A stretch of 64,000 nucleotides of DNA from Sulfuricurvum sp. (GCF_028710345.1 NZ_JAQTUH010000002.1:248001-312000); one strand, 5' to 3'. Shown: positions 48,225 through 58,428, numbered from the stretch's first letter. Numbers and translations are program-made. The notes: generated from the letters alone by a model not told the origin.

Positions 48225-51200
48225 ATGAACAAACTACACTCACTTTTGAGCTCCATGAAAACGATGGCAGCTCTTATGCTAATCTTTGCTGTATCGATCG
48301 GATACGCTACCTTTATAGAAAACGATTATGGTACGATGAGTGCCAAAGCCGATATCTACAATGCCCGTTGGTTTGAGATATTGATGGCTCTTTTGGCGAT
48401 TAATCTTGTATTAAACATCGTCAAATTTAATATGGCACGTAAAGGAAAATGGCTTGTATTTTTATTTCACGTTGCTTTTTTAGTTATTTTAGTCGGTGCC
48501 GCGGTAACTCGCTACATGGGATATGAGGGGGTCATGCACATTCGCGAGGGTGAAAGCAGTGATTTTATTATGAGCGCTGAGCCGTATGTGAGCTTTGAGG
48601 TTGAAAAAGGGGGAAAAACGGCAACATTTAAAGAACCTCTTTTCCTCTCAAAACGCTCATCTAACCATTTTAATCGAACATTAGCATTTGAGAATGAAAA
48701 AATCGATGTCAAGCTGGATAACTATATGGGGGATGCCAGTTTTGAACCAGTAGCTGATCCCAAAGGTTCTCCGATATTAAAAATGATGATTACCACAAGT
48801 GGCGGTGGAGAACCGGTGATTCTCAAAGAGGGGGATTCATTTGAGGCAAATGATGTGGTTATCGATTTTGGTTCACACAAAAAATTTGATAAACCGGTGG
48901 TTTCACTCAGTGTTGTAGAGGGCAAAGTGGTGATGAACCATACCATCGATTTTAACACGTTGAGTATGGATACTCAGCAAACGGGTGTAGCGCACGCTGG
49001 GTCAACCGAGCTCGCGACCAGAACACTTTTCCAAACCTCACAAAGTGGATTCGTATTGCGTGAATTTGTCCCTAAAGGGGTGATGAAGCTGGTCTCTGCC
49101 CCTACCAAAGGGGCAAAAGGGCCTATGATGAAGATGGCGGGCGGAAAAGATGCCCTTACCCTTAATCTCTCAAATGGTGAACAAAAAGAGTCTGTTACCG
49201 TTATGGGTAGTACAGGAGAAGCGGGAGAAGCAAAAGCTGTCCGTTTGGGCGATACACTTATTAAAGTATCCTACGGCTCTATCGAGCGAAAGTTACCGTT
49301 TAGCATTTCTTTGAATGATTTTCAATTAGAGCGTTATCCGGGTTCTATGTCACCGGCATCGTATGCAAGTAAAGTGACTCTTATCGATCAAAGTGCAGGA
49401 GTTAATATGCCGTTTCGTATCTATATGAACCATATTTTAGATTACAAAGGATTCCGTTTTTTCCAATCCTCTTATGACCAAGATGAGATGGGAACGGTGT
49501 TATCGGTTAACAATGATCCGGGGACGATTATCACCTACATCGGTTATATCCTTTTATCCATCGGTATGTTCGGGGTGTTGATTGTTAAAAACGGTCGTTT
49601 TAACGGCTTGAGTGAAAAACTCAAAAAACTTGATGCTCAAAAAGCAGTTGCATCATTAGCACTTGCCGTATTGATGGTAAGCGGAGTAAATCTACATGCT
49701 GCCGATGATGAGAACCCTGTCATCAAAATGGCAAAAAGTTTTGATGCAGCTCATGCAGAGAAATTCGGTCATTTGGTAATCCAAGATACCAGTGGGCGGA
49801 TGAAGCCGATGGATACCCTCTCTAATGAGATTGTAGCAAAGCTGAGTCGTAGTAATGAAATATTAGGACTTACACCTAATCAGGTAATTTTAGGGATGAT
49901 GCTTCGTCCTGATGCATGGCGTGAGATTGCGATGATCCGTACCGGCGACAAAGAGGTTAATAAACTTCTTGGACTTTCACCAGAGACCAAAACAGCGGCT
50001 TTTTCACAGTTTTTCCAAGCACCCGATGAGATGACTGGATATAAGCTTGCTCAGTTGGTTGATGAAGCGACTCGAAAAGCTCCGGGAAAACGGGATAAAT
50101 TTGATAAAACACTGTTACAAGTAGATGAACGTGTCAATGTAGCCTATATGGTTTATACAGGTACATTAATGCGTATGTGGCCACGCCCGAATGATGTGAA
50201 TCATAAATGGGATGCAACGATTGAAGCGTTACAAACACTTCCTCCAAAAGAGTCAGAAATGGTTCGTATGATGGCAGTGAGCTATTTTGGTTCCGTAGAT
50301 GCAGCGCTTAAAAGTGGAAATTGGAGTGAAGCGGATAAAGCGCTCGGTTTGATTGAAAAATATCAGCGTTTTGCAGGAGCAAGTGTCTATCCAAGCGAAA
50401 GTAAACTGAATATTGAGATTTTTTACAATAAAACTAATATTTTTGAGCAATTATGGCCGCTCTATTTTCTGATAGGGTTTATCTTGCTTGTATTGTCGTT
50501 TGTCAAAATTTTAAAACCTGATTTTAAATTAGCATTTTACAGCAATGCGACATTAGGACTTTTGATCCTCTTTTTTATTGCGCATACCGCAGGTTTGGCA
50601 ATGCGTTGGTACATCTCAGGACACGCACCGTGGTCAAATGGTTATGAGTCGATGATCTACATCGGATGGGCGACTGTATTGGCTGGTTTTATCTTCTCTC
50701 GTAAATCGGCGATTACCCTCGCCGCGACGGGGATTATGACGGGGCTTATCCTTTTTGTTGCTCATCTTAATTGGATGGATCCGCAAGTGACCAATCTCGT
50801 TCCGGTTCTTCAATCGTACTGGCTTAGTATCCACGTCTCGATGATTACGGCGAGTTACGGCTTCTTGGGACTTGGTGCATTGCTTGGGATGATTACACTC
50901 ATCCTCTTTATTATGAAAAACAGTGCTAATGAAGGGCGTTTAAACCTCGCGATCAAAGAGCTTAATGCGATCAATGAGATGAGTCTCCTTATCGGTTTGG
51001 TTCTTCTCACTGTCGGGAATTTCTTGGGCGGTGTTTGGGCAAATGAGAGTTGGGGACGTTACTGGGGATGGGATCCAAAAGAGACATGGGCTTTGGTAAC
51101 GATCCTCGTCTATGCCGTCGTAGTTCATTTGCGGATGATCAAAGGGGCATACAGCGATTACATCTTTAGTGTCGTATCGCTTTTAGCATTTACGGCAGTT

Positions 51201-51353
51201 CTTATGACCTATTTCGGAGTAAACTATTATCTCGCAGGTATGCACTCGTATGCGAAAGGTGATCCTGTACCTGTACCTGATTTTGTACCGTGGAGTTACG
51301 CTGTCGTCGCTATTGTCATCGCGATGGCATATCCGAAACGCTCTACCAATTAA
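48225..51353 (+). CDS. ccsBA: Fused ResB-ResC cytochrome c synthase
   Basis: 1042 residues, the fused form of CcsB (ResB) and CcsA (ResC) characteristic of Campylobacterota. The N-terminal half has membrane segments at about 13-30, 45-62, 80-97 and about 440-460 and a large periplasmic part. A signal-like linker follows (near 480-492), then a second periplasmic part (about 495-740). The C-terminal half has eight or so membrane segments with the WWD haem-handling motif WGRYWGWDPKETWAL. It moves haem across the membrane and attaches it to CxxCH proteins, such as the small cytochrome at 1.1 kb and the haem-motif sensor downstream. Confidence 0.95.
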   Translation: MNKLHSLLSSMKTMAALMLIFAVSIGYATFIENDYGTMSAKADIYNARWFEILMALLAINLVLNIVKFNMARKGKWLVFLFHVAFLVILVGAAVTRYMGYEGVMHIREGESSDFIMSAEPYVSFEVEKGGKTATFKEPLFLSKRSSNHFNRTLAFENEKIDVKLDNYMGDASFEPVADPKGSPILKMMITTSGGGEPVILKEGDSFEANDVVIDFGSHKKFDKPVVSLSVVEGKVVMNHTIDFNTLSMDTQQTGVAHAGSTELATRTLFQTSQSGFVLREFVPKGVMKLVSAPTKGAKGPMMKMAGGKDALTLNLSNGEQKESVTVMGSTGEAGEAKAVRLGDTLIKVSYGSIERKLPFSISLNDFQLERYPGSMSPASYASKVTLIDQSAGVNMPFRIYMNHILDYKGFRFFQSSYDQDEMGTVLSVNNDPGTIITYIGYILLSIGMFGVLIVKNGRFNGLSEKLKKLDAQKAVASLALAVLMVSGVNLHAADDENPVIKMAKSFDAAHAEKFGHLVIQDTSGRMKPMDTLSNEIVAKLSRSNEILGLTPNQVILGMMLRPDAWREIAMIRTGDKEVNKLLGLSPETKTAAFSQFFQAPDEMTGYKLAQLVDEATRKAPGKRDKFDKTLLQVDERVNVAYMVYTGTLMRMWPRPNDVNHKWDATIEALQTLPPKESEMVRMMAVSYFGSVDAALKSGNWSEADKALGLIEKYQRFAGASVYPSESKLNIEIFYNKTNIFEQLWPLYFLIGFILLVLSFVKILKPDFKLAFYSNATLGLLILFFIAHTAGLAMRWYISGHAPWSNGYESMIYIGWATVLAGFIFSRKSAITLAATGIMTGLILFVAHLNWMDPQVTNLVPVLQSYWLSIHVSMITASYGFLGLGALLGMITLILFIMKNSANEGRLNLAIKELNAINEMSLLIGLVLLTVGNFLGGVWANESWGRYWGWDPKETWALVTILVYAVVVHLRMIKGAYSDYIFSVVSLLAFTAVLMTYFGVNYYLAGMHSYAKGDPVPVPDFVPWSYAVVAIVIAMAYPKRSTN

Positions 51354-51416
51354 TGCAGTAACTGATGTTAAGCACTTTATATCTTAAGTATATCTTCTAG
51401 GTTGTATTTGAGTTTC

Positions 51417-51470
51417 GTCATTCCCGCGAAGGCGGGAATCCAGCTAGACTCCCGCCTTCGCGGGAGTGAC
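51417..51470. repeat. Dispersed palindrome between ccsBA and the HD-GYP gene
   Basis: GTCATTCCCGCGAAGGCGGG on the left and CCCGCCTTCGCGGGAGTGAC on the right with about 14 bases between. It lies between convergent stops (63 bp after ccsBA and 5 bp beyond the HD-GYP stop). A stable stem this close to both 3' ends may serve as a two-way terminator. Confidence 0.8.
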
Positions 51471-51475
51471 AGTTA

Positions 51476-53200
51476 CTACTTTTTATTTAATTGCGCTCGC
51501 AAACTATCTAAACTTTTGGTTGTCTCATCATCGAGCGGGACAACCGATATACTCACACTAATCCCCACCTCTTTTAGCCAATCAACATAGAGATTATCGA
51601 TAATCGGTTTTTGTTCGTCTTTTCGAAAGAGGATAAAATCATCCCCTTGAAAACGGATAATCGGTAAGTGTGGATAGTGCTCTTGTAGCATCTGCGCGTA
51701 ATGTTTGAGGAGATCATCCCCTTTATCCCAACCGTATGCTTTGTTAAATTGGCTGATATTACCCAAATTAATGAGCCATAATTGTTTGTATTTTGAAAAA
51801 TCTGGCTCTAAAAAAAGAAAATTGAGGTAGGTAGAGGTGTAGACACCGGTGAGTTGATCTTTGTAAAAATAAGAAAATCGCTCCATCTCCATAGCCGTGG
51901 TAGGGCGTTGAGAATGATGAACTTCAAGTGAAACACTGGCTAGTGCAGTTAATGCAGCTTTGAGGACATCATAACGAAATTGCGTTTTGCAACTGAAGTT
52001 GAGTTCATGAACTGCTTCTTCTAATGTTTTTCTTGCTTTATAGATGCGATTGGTCGTCATTGCATCAAAACAATCGGCTATGGCTAAGATTTGTGACATG
52101 ATTGGAATTTCATCACCAATCAATCCCAGAGGATAACCTGTTCCATCTGCACGTTCATGATGATAACGGATTATTTCAGCAATAGAAGCAAATATCTCCA
52201 CTTTACTCAAAAGCTCATAACTCGCATTTACATGTTCTTCGATTAACTTTTTCTCTATCGGCTCTAACCTACCGGGTTTGAGTAATATGGAATCAGGTAT
52301 CGCCACTTTTCCGATATCGTGGAGTGCCCCCGCACGGTAAATCTCCTCTTGTTGCTCTTCGCTCATCCCCATCTCTTTAGCGATCAGTCGTGAGTACTCT
52401 CCTACCCGTCTTCCATGTCCGGCAGTATAGTTATCACGTTGTTCGATCAACGATACGAGGGAGTAAAGATTTTGCTCATAAAGATCAATTTTTTCACTGA
52501 TACGTCCATGTGCATTGCGATATCCCCAATATAAGCCGATTAGTCCGATTATCCAAATACAAATTACGAGGATTACATTAGGGCGGATTCCAGAGGCAAA
52601 AATTTCTTCGTATCGATCGAGTGGAATTTCAACCGACAATCCTCCACGAATATCACCGAGTTTATACCCTTGATTGGCGTGGCATTTCATACATTGTTGA
52701 TCGATAAAAAACGGTTGCATGTAGTAGAGATTTCTTTTTGAAATCTCATAATGTTCTTTACGAGTAGTTTCGATCAGTTCTAGGGCATTTTTTTCCCATT
52801 TTTTTGGTTGGTTATTAGGATTGAGAAGCTTGAGACTGGTTAGATGCCCTTGGATACCGGAGTTTTGTGTATAGAGTTCTGAGATTTGTCGTAGCGCGTA
52901 AGCGGGGTTAAAGAGGGTAAGTTGTAAACCGTTAGTGGTATTGAGATCACGATTGGGGATAGTGAGATAGGGATTAGGTTGAGAATTGTTGTGATCGGCA
53001 ACAACATAGACTCCCCCCTTGGAGGCTATCCATGAACGTAATGCAAGGTCTTTATTGATGCCGGTACGAGCTTCTAGAAGTGCCAATGACTCTATAAGAC
53101 GATGCTTTTGGTAAACCATTATGGCAATAAAAATTGCTATTAAGACAGTCCATATAATGGATAATAAGATAAAAACCTTAGCAAGCTGTCGCTTTTCCAA
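51476..53200 (-). CDS. Membrane HD-GYP protein with haem-motif sensor and degenerate GGDEF
   Basis: 574 residues from TTG, with AAGG upstream. Membrane segment about 8-29, then a periplasmic DUF3365/Tll0287-like sensor (about 35-205) holding a haem-binding motif CMKCH (Cys170, Cys173, His174). A second membrane segment is about 208-226. The HD-GYP domain is about 240-420 with HDIGKVAIP (His294, Asp295) and HHERADGTGYP (347-357), so c-di-GMP hydrolysis is expected. The C-terminal part (about 440-570) is GGDEF-like but carries QGDDF where GGDEF is expected, so is probably not a cyclase. It could sense redox or gases through haem and lower c-di-GMP. Confidence 0.9.
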   Translation of the reverse strand: MEKRQLAKVFILLSIIWTVLIAIFIAIMVYQKHRLIESLALLEARTGINKDLALRSWIASKGGVYVVADHNNSQPNPYLTIPNRDLNTTNGLQLTLFNPAYALRQISELYTQNSGIQGHLTSLKLLNPNNQPKKWEKNALELIETTRKEHYEISKRNLYYMQPFFIDQQCMKCHANQGYKLGDIRGGLSVEIPLDRYEEIFASGIRPNVILVICIWIIGLIGLYWGYRNAHGRISEKIDLYEQNLYSLVSLIEQRDNYTAGHGRRVGEYSRLIAKEMGMSEEQQEEIYRAGALHDIGKVAIPDSILLKPGRLEPIEKKLIEEHVNASYELLSKVEIFASIAEIIRYHHERADGTGYPLGLIGDEIPIMSQILAIADCFDAMTTNRIYKARKTLEEAVHELNFSCKTQFRYDVLKAALTALASVSLEVHHSQRPTTAMEMERFSYFYKDQLTGVYTSTYLNFLFLEPDFSKYKQLWLINLGNISQFNKAYGWDKGDDLLKHYAQMLQEHYPHLPIIRFQGDDFILFRKDEQKPIIDNLYVDWLKEVGISVSISVVPLDDETTKSLDSLRAQLNKK

Positions 53201-53243
53201 TAAAACTACCTTATACTATTAAGTATACGATAGTAACGCGATA

Positions 53244-54365
53244 TTATTTAAACCACCCTTTGACTTTTTCAAAGGTTGATTCAAATAAAGATTCATGGGG
53301 TTTGGATTCAATCCCGAAACTCTCTTGAAGTTTTTGGAGAAGCTCCTCTTGTTCTCCTGTGAGACGATCTGGGTAGGTAAGGGTGATTTGGGCGATTAAA
53401 TCCCCTTTGGCTCCTCTGCCGTGAACATCAGTGATTCCTTCGCCACGGAAGCGGTACTGTTGTTTATCTTTTGTCCCTCGCTCTAATTCTAGGGTCACCT
53501 CGCCATTGAGCGAGGGGATGGTGATATCTTCACCCAAAACTGCTTGGGTAAAAAATACCGGAACTTCGAGATAGACGTCATTGCCGTTACGGATAAAGTG
53601 GCTATCTTCTTCGACTTCAAATGTCACGTAGAGATCACCGCGTACACCGCTTTTACCTGTATTTCCACGACCTGAAACACGTAAACGGTTGCCGTTATCG
53701 ATACCGGCAGGGACTTTTACGGTTACTTTTTCTTTGGCTTCAGTGTAGCTTTTACCTTTACAATCGGTACATTTTTCACTCGCCATTGTCCCTTCACCAT
53801 GACATGCAGGACAGGTTTGGGAGAAGGTCATAAACCCTTGGCGCATGTAGACTTGCCCTTTACCGCCACATTGGCTACAAGTGGTTACTTTGCCATCTTT
53901 TGCCCCCGTACCTTTACACGTTTTACACGATGTTTTAGCGCTAAATGAGACCTCTTTTTCGCATCCGAAAACTGCCTCTTTAAAGCTGATACGCATCTCC
54001 ACACCCATATCGAGCGGGAATTTGTCGCTTGGTGCGCGTGATTGACGACCTCGTCCACCACCCCCAAATCCATTAAACATCTCTTCGAAAATAGAGCCTA
54101 GATCATCAAATCCACCACTACTTCGACGACCACCGCCCCCTTGGAGACCCTCTTTCCCGTAGCGATCATAAATCGAGCGTTGTTGATCATCGCTGAGAAC
54201 TTGGTAGGCTTCGTTACAGAGTTTAAACTTATGCTCTGCACTCTCATCACCTGGATTACGGTCGGGGTGGTAGAGTTTCGCCATACGGCGGTACGCTTTT
54301 TTAATCTCATCACCATTAGCATTTTTAGTGACTTCTAAAATTTCATAATAACTCAAATTTTCCAC
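53244..54365 (-). CDS. dnaJ: Chaperone protein DnaJ
   Basis: 373 residues, start GTG 54365 with GGAG eight bases upstream. J domain (1-70) with the HPD triad in [11 protein letters not shown], a Gly/Arg-rich linker, four zinc-binding repeats ([32 protein letters not shown]; the last lacks its final Gly) and the C-terminal substrate-binding domains. It stimulates DnaK ATP hydrolysis. dnaK is not in the window. A -10 box lies upstream at 54398-54403. Confidence 0.96.
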   Translation of the reverse strand: MENLSYYEILEVTKNANGDEIKKAYRRMAKLYHPDRNPGDESAEHKFKLCNEAYQVLSDDQQRSIYDRYGKEGLQGGGGRRSSGGFDDLGSIFEEMFNGFGGGGRGRQSRAPSDKFPLDMGVEMRISFKEAVFGCEKEVSFSAKTSCKTCKGTGAKDGKVTTCSQCGGKGQVYMRQGFMTFSQTCPACHGEGTMASEKCTDCKGKSYTEAKEKVTVKVPAGIDNGNRLRVSGRGNTGKSGVRGDLYVTFEVEEDSHFIRNGNDVYLEVPVFFTQAVLGEDITIPSLNGEVTLELERGTKDKQQYRFRGEGITDVHGRGAKGDLIAQITLTYPDRLTGEQEELLQKLQESFGIESKPHESLFESTFEKVKGWFK

Positions 54366-54774
54366 GAATTTACTCCGAAAAGACTATTTTTTTTGGAATT
54401 ATACCATGAGAAAAAGAGTGTTAGCTTAATTGAGTCAAAGAGCATCAAGTTTTGATAAAAGAAGCAGAGAAATTTCGATAATCAAGAAGATAATTTTATG
54501 TAAAGAGATTTAAAATCGTAAATTATGGTAGTGTAGTACTAGAATTTATGGGAGTATAGGGTAGGAAATTAATTTTATCAATAGGCTATTTATTACAAGA
54601 TCAAAAAATTATTTGATGTATCAATGCAATTTTATTGTATGAGTTTTGAGATTATTAGAGTACTCATAAAATGAAATTTTTAGTCTCATTGGCGTAGAAT
54701 ATACAACACTAAACATTTACGTGTTAATAAAGAAATAAAATGAAATACCGAATAATTAATTAAAGAGAAGCGAT
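54366..54774. other. AT-rich intergenic region upstream of the RhuM-like gene
   Basis: About 400 bp separating the divergent dnaJ and RhuM-like genes. Apart from the dnaJ -10 and an AAAGAGAAG ribosome binding site just before 54775, I see no gene or repeat in it. Confidence 0.6.
54398..54403 (-). promoter_or_regulatory. Likely -10 box of dnaJ
   Basis: TATAAT on the minus strand, 33 bp upstream of the dnaJ GTG start. No CIRCE- or HAIR-type heat-shock operator is evident nearby. Confidence 0.4.
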
Positions 54775-55776
54775 ATGGAAGAAGAAAGTAATATTATCAT
54801 CTACAATACCGCTGACGGCAAAGCTTCTGTTTCGCTCCTTACTAAAGATGGAACGGCATGGCTAAATCAAAATCAACTTGCCGAACTTTTTGTAACCTCT
54901 AAACAAAATATTAGTCTGCATATCATTAATATATTTGAAGAGGGAGAACTCGACGCGAATTCAGTTGTCAAGGATTACTTGACAACTGCCGCTGATGGCA
55001 AAAATTACTCCGTTTCTCATTATTCCCTTGAAATGATTTTGGCTATCGGATTTCGGGTGCGAAGTAAACGGGGAACACAGTTTCGACAATGGGCAGGTAA
55101 AAATCTAAGCGAGTATATGATTAAGGGCTTCGTGATGGATGATGAACGGCTCAAAAATCCTGACGGAAAACCAGACTATTTCGATGAACTTTTGGCACGT
55201 ATCCGAGATATACGAGCTTCCGAAAAACGGTTCTATCAAAAAGTTAGAGACCTTTTTATGATTAGCCGTGATTATGATGCCAGCGACAAAGCAACTCAAC
55301 TGTTTTACGCTGATGCTCAAAATAAACTCTTATTTGCCATTACGGGGCAAACTGCTGCCGAAATTATTGTCAATCGTGCGAATGCATCAGAAGCGAATAT
55401 GGCACTTACCAGTTTCAAAGGTTCCATAGTCCGTAAGCAAGACATTTATACCGCAAAAAATTATCTCACAGAGGATGAAATCGATAGTTTGAACCGTTTT
55501 GTAGTGGTCTTTCTCGAAACCGCAGAACTCCGAGCAAAAAACCGTCAAGATGTGACAATGGATTTTTGGCGGGAAAATATCGACCGTATTATCGAATTTA
55601 ATGACAAAGAAGTGCTCCAAGGGTATGGAAGTATCGGACATGAACAGATGAAAAAAATGGTTGAAAAAGTCTATGAGACCTTCAATGCAAAACGCAAAGC
55701 TATTGAGGCTATTGAAGCTGATGAACAAGACCTTGCCGAATTGAAACAGATTGAAGAGAAAGTAAAATCGCGATGA
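54775..55776 (+). CDS. RhuM-family protein
   Basis: 333 residues. N-terminal region (about 5-115) is the RhuM/virulence_RhuM domain: LNQNQLAELFVTSKQNIS, HYSLEMILAIGFRVRSKRGTQF and FRQWAGKNLSEYMIKGF; a helical and possibly Fic/DOC-like region follows, ending in a Glu-rich coiled coil. RhuM genes are scattered in genomic islands and phages; the name comes from a Salmonella pathogenicity island gene and the function is unknown. It stands alone, flanked by a long AT-rich spacer upstream, and probably arrived by transfer. Confidence 0.85.
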   Translation: MEEESNIIIYNTADGKASVSLLTKDGTAWLNQNQLAELFVTSKQNISLHIINIFEEGELDANSVVKDYLTTAADGKNYSVSHYSLEMILAIGFRVRSKRGTQFRQWAGKNLSEYMIKGFVMDDERLKNPDGKPDYFDELLARIRDIRASEKRFYQKVRDLFMISRDYDASDKATQLFYADAQNKLLFAITGQTAAEIIVNRANASEANMALTSFKGSIVRKQDIYTAKNYLTEDEIDSLNRFVVVFLETAELRAKNRQDVTMDFWRENIDRIIEFNDKEVLQGYGSIGHEQMKKMVEKVYETFNAKRKAIEAIEADEQDLAELKQIEEKVKSR

Positions 55777-55855
55777 GTATCCAATCCGAAACAATCCCCG
55801 AAGGAAACTTTCTCATATAAATTGTATCGTATAGATGGTTTGGAACATCCTTTGC

Positions 55856-55861
55856 TACAAT
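55856..55861 (+). promoter_or_regulatory. -10 box giving a possibly leaderless recR mRNA
   Basis: TACAAT ends 6 bases before ATG 55868 and no ribosome binding site lies between, the same geometry as before the KdpD-like and TetR genes. Confidence 0.4.
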
Positions 55862-55867
55862 ACGACT

Positions 55868-56437
55868 ATGAAACGTTCCTTAGAGAAATTTAACACCCTT
55901 GTGGATGCATTGCAACAACTCCCCTCCATCGGTCAGAAATCGGCGACCCGTCTCGCGTACCATTTGGTAATGCACGATACGTTTGGTGCATTAAAACTCG
56001 CTCATGCTATCGAAAATGCGATTACCAGTCTCAAAAAATGCCGTTCATGCGGTGGGATTAGTGAGGATGAGATTTGCGAAATATGCAGTGATGAGCATCG
56101 TAATCATGAAATACTCTGTATTGTCGAGAATGCCAAAGAGATTTTGATGTTCGAGGAGAACGGACTTTTCGACGGTCGTTATTTTGTGCTTGGGTCTATC
56201 GAGGAGCTCGATATTGCCCATCTGCGCTCTATCGTCCAAAGCGGTATCAAAGAGGTGATTTTTGCTCTCACCCCCTCTATTTCGAACCAAGGGGTGATGC
56301 TTTACATCGAGGATAAATTACTCGATTGTGATGTTCGCTTTAGCCGTATCGCTCAGGGGGTTCCGACGGGGGTGAGTTTGGAAAATGTCGATATCCTCTC
56401 GCTTATAAAAGCGTTAGAAGATCGGGTGAGTATCTAA
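55868..56437 (+). CDS. recR: Recombination mediator RecR
   Basis: 189 residues from ATG 55868; the open frame reaches back to 55835, but the homologous part begins here (FNTLVDALQQLPSIGQKSATRLA). A C4 zinc finger has Cys58, Cys61, Cys70 and Cys73, followed by a Toprim domain (ILCIVENAKEILMFEENG, RYFVLG). RecR with RecO loads RecA on gapped DNA. Its stop overlaps the convergent GGDEF/EAL gene. A second, partial recR tail lies at 58598-58684. Confidence 0.95.
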   Translation: MKRSLEKFNTLVDALQQLPSIGQKSATRLAYHLVMHDTFGALKLAHAIENAITSLKKCRSCGGISEDEICEICSDEHRNHEILCIVENAKEILMFEENGLFDGRYFVLGSIEELDIAHLRSIVQSGIKEVIFALTPSISNQGVMLYIEDKLLDCDVRFSRIAQGVPTGVSLENVDILSLIKALEDRVSI

Positions 56438-58377
56438 AGATTATCGGGTTTTCCGATGTGAAAGCCTTGGGCATAATCGATACCGAGTTGTTTGCATTTT
56501 GTGTATACCGCTTCATTACAGACGTATTCAGCTACTGTTTTAACATGAATTTTTTTCGCAAAATCGATAATCGTTTCTACGACAATAGCATGTTTCTCTT
56601 CGGTATCGATATTTTTGATCAACGAACCGTCAATTTTGATGTAATCAATGTTGAGTTTTAAAATATTTTCGAAACTCGAATATCCTGTACCAAAATCATC
56701 AATAGCTATTTTGGCTCCCATGGATTTCACTTGTTCAATAAAATGGGATACGATATCAAAATTCTCAATTCCTTCTGATTCTAATATTTCAAAAACTACC
56801 CTTTTTGCCGTCTTTGTCTCTTGAATGGAGTGTAAAATGAAGTTAACGGTAGATGGATTGGTTATGTCACTAATGGAAAGATTGATAGAGAAACTCTCGG
56901 AGCGGTTGGCAAACGCTTCACAGGATTGTTTGACAACACTTCGGGTGATTTCGGGGTAATGTTTGGTTTTTTGAGAAAGTTTAAGAAATGTGTTGGGATA
57001 AACAATCTTATGATCTTTGGTTTTTAATCGAACTAAGCTTTCGTATTTCGTAATCTCATTGGTCTCAAATGAGGCGATAGGCTGATAGTGACAAATAACA
57101 TTTCCGGTTGCAACAGCATATTTAATCGTATTAGCCATTATGATATTATTTTCAAAATTTGTTTTTATTTGCTCATTTTCTTCGAAAAGAGATAGTGGTA
57201 TTTTTTTCTCTTTTGACTGATGCAGGGCAATATCTGCAGAGATTAAATTTGCATGATTTCCATAAGCTAAACCGATAGAGGGGCGAATACTGATGGTTTG
57301 TTCATTAATGCTAAACGATTCGTCTTCTATTTTTAAAATCAGTAATTCCAGATGTTTGACGATATCTTCTAAACTAAATGATTTGTCGTAAATAAGTGCA
57401 AATTCATCACCGCTTAGGCGATACGTTAGATGATATTCATTTATAAAATTGGCAAATTGAATTAATATTTCATCTCCTGCTTTAATACCAAAAAAATCAT
57501 TTATCTCTTTGAAATCATCAATATTGACGATGGCAATAGCGTTGATCAGTTGTGTTTGTAAATCTTCTTTGAGCTGATTGCGGTTTGGAAGATTGGTTAG
57601 AGAGTCATGATAAAATTGTTCTAACAACTCATTGGTTTTGTCACACACTTTTTCTTGGAGAAGGGAGTTAATCTCTTGTAGCTCTTTTGTAGCTTCATCA
57701 ATTTTTGTTTGAAGGATGGAGTTGTCTTTTTTAAACATTTTTAGAAGATAGAGAATCGGAGAAAGCGATAGTAAAATAAGAAGTGCACCGGTCACTTCTT
57801 TGAGAGCAGCATTAAAAGATAGTGAACGTATAAGGGACAAATCAACATCTACTCCGATAACATACACTTTTCCTTTGTATGTTGTGTAGGGAATATAAAT
57901 ACTTCTAAATTCTCCCCATGCATCTTCAGTGAAGTCTTCATAAACAACATGTTTGGTGGTCAATGCTCTAAAAATGTGTTGGTTAGGTTCATAGATATCA
58001 TAATATCGTGTGAGTTTCTTTCCTGTTTCAATCTCATCATCTGTGCCACTACTGGAGATAAAACGTAAATTTTTTTTCTGATCGAGTATCATCAGATAGA
58101 TGTATTTAACACCAGACGCTTTTGCAAATTTGGAGAGAGCAATGATATTGTTCATATCTTCTGTTGCAGAAATTGAGGTTAGTGCTTGAGCACGATCGAT
58201 GAAATCATCCCCAATAATTACCTGTGCTGCTATAGCAGTAGAGATAAGCTTTTCATCAATCGATTTTATAATGTTGTATTTTTGATTTTCGTAACTAAAA
58301 AACCCGTATCCGAAAATGACAAAAAAAGAAAAAACAATGGAGACGATGATTCTGTTTTTATGTAAAAATTGGAACAA
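56434..58377 (-). CDS. Membrane GGDEF-EAL protein with altered GGDEF motif
   Basis: 647 residues, start TTG 58377 with a strong GAGGAG ribosome binding site. Membrane segments at about 8-27 and 190-208 enclose a Cache-like periplasmic sensor. A GGDEF domain (about 245-390) has SGDEF in place of GGDEF. The EAL domain (about 405-645) has ESLVRLK in place of EALIRW and DDFGTGYSS intact, so phosphodiesterase action is plausible and cyclase action doubtful. A consensus promoter (58429-58457) drives it. It is inserted between recR and a recR remnant. Confidence 0.9.
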   Translation of the reverse strand: MFQFLHKNRIIVSIVFSFFVIFGYGFFSYENQKYNIIKSIDEKLISTAIAAQVIIGDDFIDRAQALTSISATEDMNNIIALSKFAKASGVKYIYLMILDQKKNLRFISSSGTDDEIETGKKLTRYYDIYEPNQHIFRALTTKHVVYEDFTEDAWGEFRSIYIPYTTYKGKVYVIGVDVDLSLIRSLSFNAALKEVTGALLILLSLSPILYLLKMFKKDNSILQTKIDEATKELQEINSLLQEKVCDKTNELLEQFYHDSLTNLPNRNQLKEDLQTQLINAIAIVNIDDFKEINDFFGIKAGDEILIQFANFINEYHLTYRLSGDEFALIYDKSFSLEDIVKHLELLILKIEDESFSINEQTISIRPSIGLAYGNHANLISADIALHQSKEKKIPLSLFEENEQIKTNFENNIIMANTIKYAVATGNVICHYQPIASFETNEITKYESLVRLKTKDHKIVYPNTFLKLSQKTKHYPEITRSVVKQSCEAFANRSESFSINLSISDITNPSTVNFILHSIQETKTAKRVVFEILESEGIENFDIVSHFIEQVKSMGAKIAIDDFGTGYSSFENILKLNIDYIKIDGSLIKNIDTEEKHAIVVETIIDFAKKIHVKTVAEYVCNEAVYTKCKQLGIDYAQGFHIGKPDNL

Positions 58378-58428
58378 GAATATCTCCTCACATCTATGAA
58401 ATAAAATTAATTTTAATAAATCTTAATG

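Noticed and set aside
54964-54986. 9-bp inverted repeat inside the RhuM-like gene (GTTGTCAAG...CTTGACAAC)
   Set aside because: It falls within codons for VVKDYLTTA, a segment expected in the family, so it is likely a codon coincidence, not an operator.
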